From assembly GCF_003856975.1 (NCBI RefSeq), contig NZ_CP033107.1, forward strand, positions 620,001 through 684,000: a stretch of DNA of 64,000 nt, given 5' to 3'. Position 1 is the first letter of the stretch. Each line of letters starts with the position of its first letter. Made by a program: the position numbers and the translations under genes. The DNA comes from Plantibacter sp. PA-3-X8 (lineage in GTDB: Bacteria > Actinomycetota > Actinomycetes > Actinomycetales > Microbacteriaceae). Below, one piece after another: positions 60,447-64,000 of this stretch. The notes beneath the pieces are model-generated. The model did not search any database, was not told the DNA's origin, and worked only from the letters and a program-made list of their open reading frames with translations.

Positions 60447-61270
60447 GCAGTCTCGAGTTCCAGGGCCTCGACGTCCGTTTCGGAGCAGGCCGGTCGGCCG
60501 TCCACGCCGTGTCCGAGGTCGACCTGTTCATCGCGTCAGGGGCGATGGTCGGTCTCGTCGGCGAGTCCGGTTCCGGCAAGTCGACCATCGCGCGGGCGGC
60601 CGTCGGGCTGCACGAGCCGAGCGATGGTCGGATCCTCCTCGACGGGGTCGATGTCGCCCATGCCCGCGGCAAGAACGCCATCCGTCGCCAGCGCATCCAG
60701 ATGGTGTTCCAAGACCCGTACTCCTGTCTCGACCCACGGATGACGATCGGCGCCTCGATCGAGGAGGCCATCGAGGTCACCGACCGTCGTTCGCGCCGCG
60801 AGGGATCGTCGACGGGCCGCAGCACGGCGGCACGACGCCGGCAACGGACCGCCGAACTCCTGCAGTTGGTCCACCTCGATCCCGACCGGGCGTCGTCGCT
60901 GCCGGGCGGTCTCTCCGGTGGCCAACGCCAGCGCGTCGCGATCGCCAGGGCACTCGCTGCGGAACCCGACGTGCTCCTCGCGGACGAGATCACCTCCGCG
61001 CTCGACGTGTCGGTGCAGGGGTCCGTGCTCAACCTCCTGTCGGAGATCCGCGAGCGGCTCTCCCTGACCGTCCTCTTCATCAGCCACAACCTCGCCGTCG
61101 TACGCCAGCTCTGCGACGAGGTCGCCGTGATGCGCGACGGTCGCATCGTCGAACACGGCCCCGTCCTCGACGTCCTCGAACGCCCCGCACACGACTACAC
61201 CCGCGAACTCATCGGCGCCGTACCTCGCCTCGGCGTCCCGCTGTTCACCTCGGAAGGAACCAACGCATGA
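60443..61270 (+). CDS. ABC transporter ATP-binding protein, DppF/OppF type
   Basis: 275 residues: Walker A GESGSGKST, signature [14 protein letters not shown], Walker B VLLADEITSALD, H-loop FISHNLAVV. It would pair with the ATPase half of the fused protein. The start overlaps the fused gene (ATGA, 60443-60446); the stop overlaps the next start (ATGA, 61267-61270), so the five-gene operon is translated as a chain. Confidence 0.94.
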   Translation: MSSLEFQGLDVRFGAGRSAVHAVSEVDLFIASGAMVGLVGESGSGKSTIARAAVGLHEPSDGRILLDGVDVAHARGKNAIRRQRIQMVFQDPYSCLDPRMTIGASIEEAIEVTDRRSRREGSSTGRSTAARRRQRTAELLQLVHLDPDRASSLPGGLSGGQRQRVAIARALAAEPDVLLADEITSALDVSVQGSVLNLLSEIRERLSLTVLFISHNLAVVRQLCDEVAVMRDGRIVEHGPVLDVLERPAHDYTRELIGAVPRLGVPLFTSEGTNA

Positions 61271-64000
61271 CCCGCTCACTCACCATCGACGACCTCGCAC
61301 GACTCGTCACCCCGACCGACACCGCCATCTCGCCGGACGGTGGACTCGTGGTGTTCACCCGCTCCGAGGTGGTCGCCGGCAAGACCACGACGTCGCTCTG
61401 GAGCGTCCGGTCCGGCAGCGCAGCCCGGCGGATGACGGCGGGCCCCGGCGACAGCAGCCCGCGCTTCTCCCCCGACGGCGGATCCCTCGCGTTCCTCCGA
61501 GTCGTCGAGGGGGCACCGCAGCTGCACCGCCTCGACCTCGACGGCGGCGAGCCCGTCCGCCTGACCTCGGCGTCGACGCTTCCGATGGGCGCCGGAGCAG
61601 CCGCCTGGAGCCCGGACGGCACTCGGATCGCCTTCACCGCGCCGGTCACCCGCACGGCGGGCGCCGATCCCGAAGCACCGATCGTCACCGACCGTCTCGG
61701 CTACAAGGCGGACGGTGTCGGCTGGTTGGGCGACAAGCGCATGCACCTGTTCGTCGTCGACACGACCGGGGAGGCGCCCGCACGACGCCTGACCGACGGT
61801 GACTGGAACGCGGGAGAGCCCGCCTGGTCGACCGACGGCACCGGCCTCGCATTCACCGCCGACCTCGAACCGGACGGCGATCTCGACAACGTCTCGCGTG
61901 CCTACCGGATCGTCGTCGACGACCCGATCGTCGCCCCGGCGCCAGTCGGCTCGGCCGCCTTCATCGGCGGGCCGCTGCTGCGCCTCGACGACGACGGACT
62001 GGTCGCGGTCGGAGGCGCCGACCTCCGTGTCGGGAACGCGGATCTCATCCTGCTCGGCGGTGGCGCCGACGAGCCGGACGTCGCCCTCACGGCGGACCTG
62101 GACCGGAACGTGATGCTCGGCGGCCCCGGCTACCCCGGCGGCCGTCCCGGACTCAGCCATCACGCCGGCGGAGCCGCGGAGATCGTCTTCTGCGTCCGCG
62201 ATCGCGGATGGACCCACCTGTACGCCATCGGCACCGACGGCAACGGCATCCGCACGGTGATCGCGAACGAGGACGAGGTGGTCTCCGCCCTGTCCGTCGC
62301 CCGCGACGCCCGCCGCGCTTCGGTGATCCTGACGACGCAGTCGAGCTTCGGCGAGGTGGCCGTCGTCGATCTGGACACCGGCGAGGTGTCGGTCCTCACG
62401 ACGCTCACCGCGGACGCCCTGCCCGACGTCACGGTCCTCGCCGCCGAGCAGCGCGAGTTCCCGATCTCCGACGGCGGCACGGTGCACGGGTGGCTGCTCT
62501 CCGCTCCCGAGACCGACGGCGCCGCTCCACTCCTGCTCGACATCCACGGCGGACCCCACAACTCGTGGACCGGCGTCGCGGACAGCGCCCACCTGTACCA
62601 CCAGGTGCTCGCGGCCGCGGGCTGGCGGATCCTCACGCTGAACCCGCGCGGTTCCGACGGCTACGGCGAGGAGTTCATGCGCGCCGTCATCGGCGGCTGG
62701 GGCAGTGCCGACGGCCCCGACTTCCACGAACCGATCGACGCGCTGATCGCGGAGGGTCTCGTCGACGCCGACCGCCTCGCGGTGACCGGCTACAGCTACG
62801 GCGGTTTCAGCACCGCGTACCTCACCGCTCACAGTGACCGGTTCGCGGCGGCCGTCGCGGGCGGTCTGGTCTGCGACTTCACGGCGGTGGCCGGGGCGTC
62901 CGACGCCGGAGGCTACCTCGCGAAGATCTCCGTCGGCGGCACGGTCGTCGACGACGCCGAGAAGTTCCTCGCCGCATCGCCGATCAGCGCGGTCGGGAAT
63001 GTGACGACGCCGACGCTCATCCTGCACGGCGCCGAAGACCAGCGCTGCCCGCTCAACCAGGCCGAGCAGTGGTTCTCGGGCCTGCGATCGCAGGAGGTGC
63101 CCGTGCGTCTGGTCTCGTACCCCGGCGCCACCCACGCGTTCGTCGTCACGGGATCGCTCAGCCAGCGGATGGATTACAACCGTCGCGTCATCGACTGGGT
63201 CGAGCGCTACACGCCGCCCGTGCCCGCCCGCTCCGTCGGTCCCGCCCGCGCCGCCCTCGACACCGCCGCCTGGCAGTCCGAGCTCGACGTGCTGCGTGAG
63301 CGATACGGCGTCACCGGCGCGCAGTTCGGCATCGTCGAACTGACCGCGGAGGGTCGACCGCTCTCCCGCACCACGGTCGCCTCCGGAGTCCTGAACGCCG
63401 CGACGGGCGCACCGGCCGGTGTGGACGCCATCTTCCAGATCGGTTCCATCACCAAGGTCTGGACCACCACGCTCATCATGCAGCTCGTGGACGAGGGGCT
63501 GCTGTCGCTGGAGGACACCGTCCGATCCGTGCTGCCCGACTTCGCGCTCGACGACGAGGAGACCGCGGCGAACGTCACCATCAGGTCGCTGCTCTCCCAC
63601 CGGAGCGGCATCGACGGCGACCTGTTCACGAACACGGGGCGCGGCGACGACTGCATCGAGCTGTACGTCGCGACGCTGCAGACCGCCCGCCAGGTCCACG
63701 CCCTCGACGACGGCTTCTCCTACTGCAACTCCGGCTTCGTCATCCTCGGTCGGATCGTCGAGGTGCTCCGCGACGGGCAGTACGACGCGATCCTGCGCGA
63801 GCGGCTCATCCAGCCGCTCGGTCTCGAGCACACCGTGACGCTCCTGGAGGACGTCCCCCGGTTCGCTGCGGCCGCCGGACACCGCCCAGACGGCGTTCCC
63901 GCGTCGGTCTGGCCGATCACCCGTTCGATGGGGGCGGCCGGCAACATCGTGGCGAGCATCGGCGACCTGCTCACCTTCGCCGAGTTGGGGCTCCGCCTGG
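61267..64000 (+). CDS. Fused S9 prolyl-oligopeptidase / beta-lactamase-family hydrolase (3' end outside window)
   Basis: The frame is open from ATG 61267 to the window end, at least 911 codons. Residues 1 to about 650 form an S9C-type oligopeptidase: WD-like beta-propeller (TAISPDGGLVVFTRS, FSPDGGSLAFLRV), then an alpha/beta-hydrolase with Ser510 in GYSYGGF, Asp591 in GAEDQR and His623 in PGATHAF. From about residue 680 a class C beta-lactamase/EstB-like domain starts, with Ser727-x-x-Lys730 in IGSITK and Tyr819-x-Asn821 in YCNSG. Both catalytic sets are visible, so it could be a bifunctional peptide hydrolase. No signal peptide is seen, so it probably acts in the cytoplasm on imported peptides. 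The fusion is unusual; I checked the linker codons and found no frameshift. Confidence 0.88.
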   Translation, partial: MTRSLTIDDLARLVTPTDTAISPDGGLVVFTRSEVVAGKTTTSLWSVRSGSAARRMTAGPGDSSPRFSPDGGSLAFLRVVEGAPQLHRLDLDGGEPVRLTSASTLPMGAGAAAWSPDGTRIAFTAPVTRTAGADPEAPIVTDRLGYKADGVGWLGDKRMHLFVVDTTGEAPARRLTDGDWNAGEPAWSTDGTGLAFTADLEPDGDLDNVSRAYRIVVDDPIVAPAPVGSAAFIGGPLLRLDDDGLVAVGGADLRVGNADLILLGGGADEPDVALTADLDRNVMLGGPGYPGGRPGLSHHAGGAAEIVFCVRDRGWTHLYAIGTDGNGIRTVIANEDEVVSALSVARDARRASVILTTQSSFGEVAVVDLDTGEVSVLTTLTADALPDVTVLAAEQREFPISDGGTVHGWLLSAPETDGAAPLLLDIHGGPHNSWTGVADSAHLYHQVLAAAGWRILTLNPRGSDGYGEEFMRAVIGGWGSADGPDFHEPIDALIAEGLVDADRLAVTGYSYGGFSTAYLTAHSDRFAAAVAGGLVCDFTAVAGASDAGGYLAKISVGGTVVDDAEKFLAASPISAVGNVTTPTLILHGAEDQRCPLNQAEQWFSGLRSQEVPVRLVSYPGATHAFVVTGSLSQRMDYNRRVIDWVERYTPPVPARSVGPARAALDTAAWQSELDVLRERYGVTGAQFGIVELTAEGRPLSRTTVASGVLNAATGAPAGVDAIFQIGSITKVWTTTLIMQLVDEGLLSLEDTVRSVLPDFALDDEETAANVTIRSLLSHRSGIDGDLFTNTGRGDDCIELYVATLQTARQVHALDDGFSYCNSGFVILGRIVEVLRDGQYDAILRERLIQPLGLEHTVTLLEDVPRFAAAAGHRPDGVPASVWPITRSMGAAGNIVASIGDLLTFAELGLRL

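Noticed and set aside
61276..63882. An 868-codon minus-strand frame opposite the S9 fusion
   Set aside because: It has repetitive acidic, low-complexity composition typical of antisense frames in high-GC DNA, while the plus-strand frame has complete catalytic motifs.

Overview
The window is high-GC DNA with strong third-position G/C bias, near-continuous coding and an actinobacterial gene repertoire. The ribosomal/replication block rpsF-ssb-rpsR-rplI-dnaB, the many starts that look leaderless (a TANNNT-type -10 about 6 nt before ATG/GTG) and the stock of plant-glycoside enzymes suggest a soil- or plant-associated actinobacterium, most likely of the Microbacteriaceae. That assignment is an inference from style; no rRNA gene is present. 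I see no tRNA, rRNA or CRISPR array.

Layout. (1) 1-5.0 kb: the tail of a Fic-type protein, then secreted cysteine-containing proteins and a PadR regulator with a membrane partner. The PadR region shares a dyad motif with the promoters of two secreted paralogues. A divergent carbamoyltransferase-fold protein lies between them. (2) 5-12.6 kb: a membrane protein, a cupin, and a cell-envelope operon (lipoprotein, membrane-fusion adaptor, ABC ATPase, FtsX-type permease, histidine kinase) divergent from an OmpR-type response regulator. (3) 12.6-19.4 kb: MerR and MarR regulators, an SDR, two unknown proteins, an alpha/beta hydrolase with a divergent CGNR regulator, and a RES-domain protein. (4) 19.5-27.6 kb: a glycoside locus with SDR, GH3 beta-glucosidase, GH78 alpha-L-rhamnosidase, MFS permease and a divergent LacI regulator. 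(5) 27.65-45.93 kb: two tandem transposon-like cassettes with matching ends and no visible transposase. (6) 45.9-49.6 kb: dnaB, rplI, rpsR, ssb and rpsF on the minus strand. (7) 49.8-64 kb: two membrane proteins, then a peptide-processing locus. That locus holds an M55 D-aminopeptidase, a beta-lactamase-fold hydrolase, a PucR regulator, an oligopeptide ABC transporter and an S9 peptidase/beta-lactamase fusion that runs off the window.

The most unusual structure is region 5. Cassette 1 (27654-40560) and cassette 2 (40566-45929) each begin TGTGAACGC and end GCGTTCACA. Each carries arrays of AAAGTGTCGC-type sites inside its ends. The three junctions (27649, 40561, 45930) are all the same 5-mer CTACA in direct orientation, and the last one contains the dnaB stop codon. 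Cargo is sugar metabolism (GH2, GH3 and GH78 enzymes, two MFS permeases, LacI/TetR/MarR regulators), an NmrA/MerR pair and a full-length CTP synthase gene. This looks like a site where passenger-only transposon-like units accumulate beside an existing glycoside locus.

Functionally, the three glycoside sets complement one another. None of the hydrolases has a signal peptide, so intact glycosides are probably imported by the MFS permeases and then stripped of rhamnose, glucose or galactose inside the cell. Each set carries its own local repressor, with visible operator-like dyads in most promoters.
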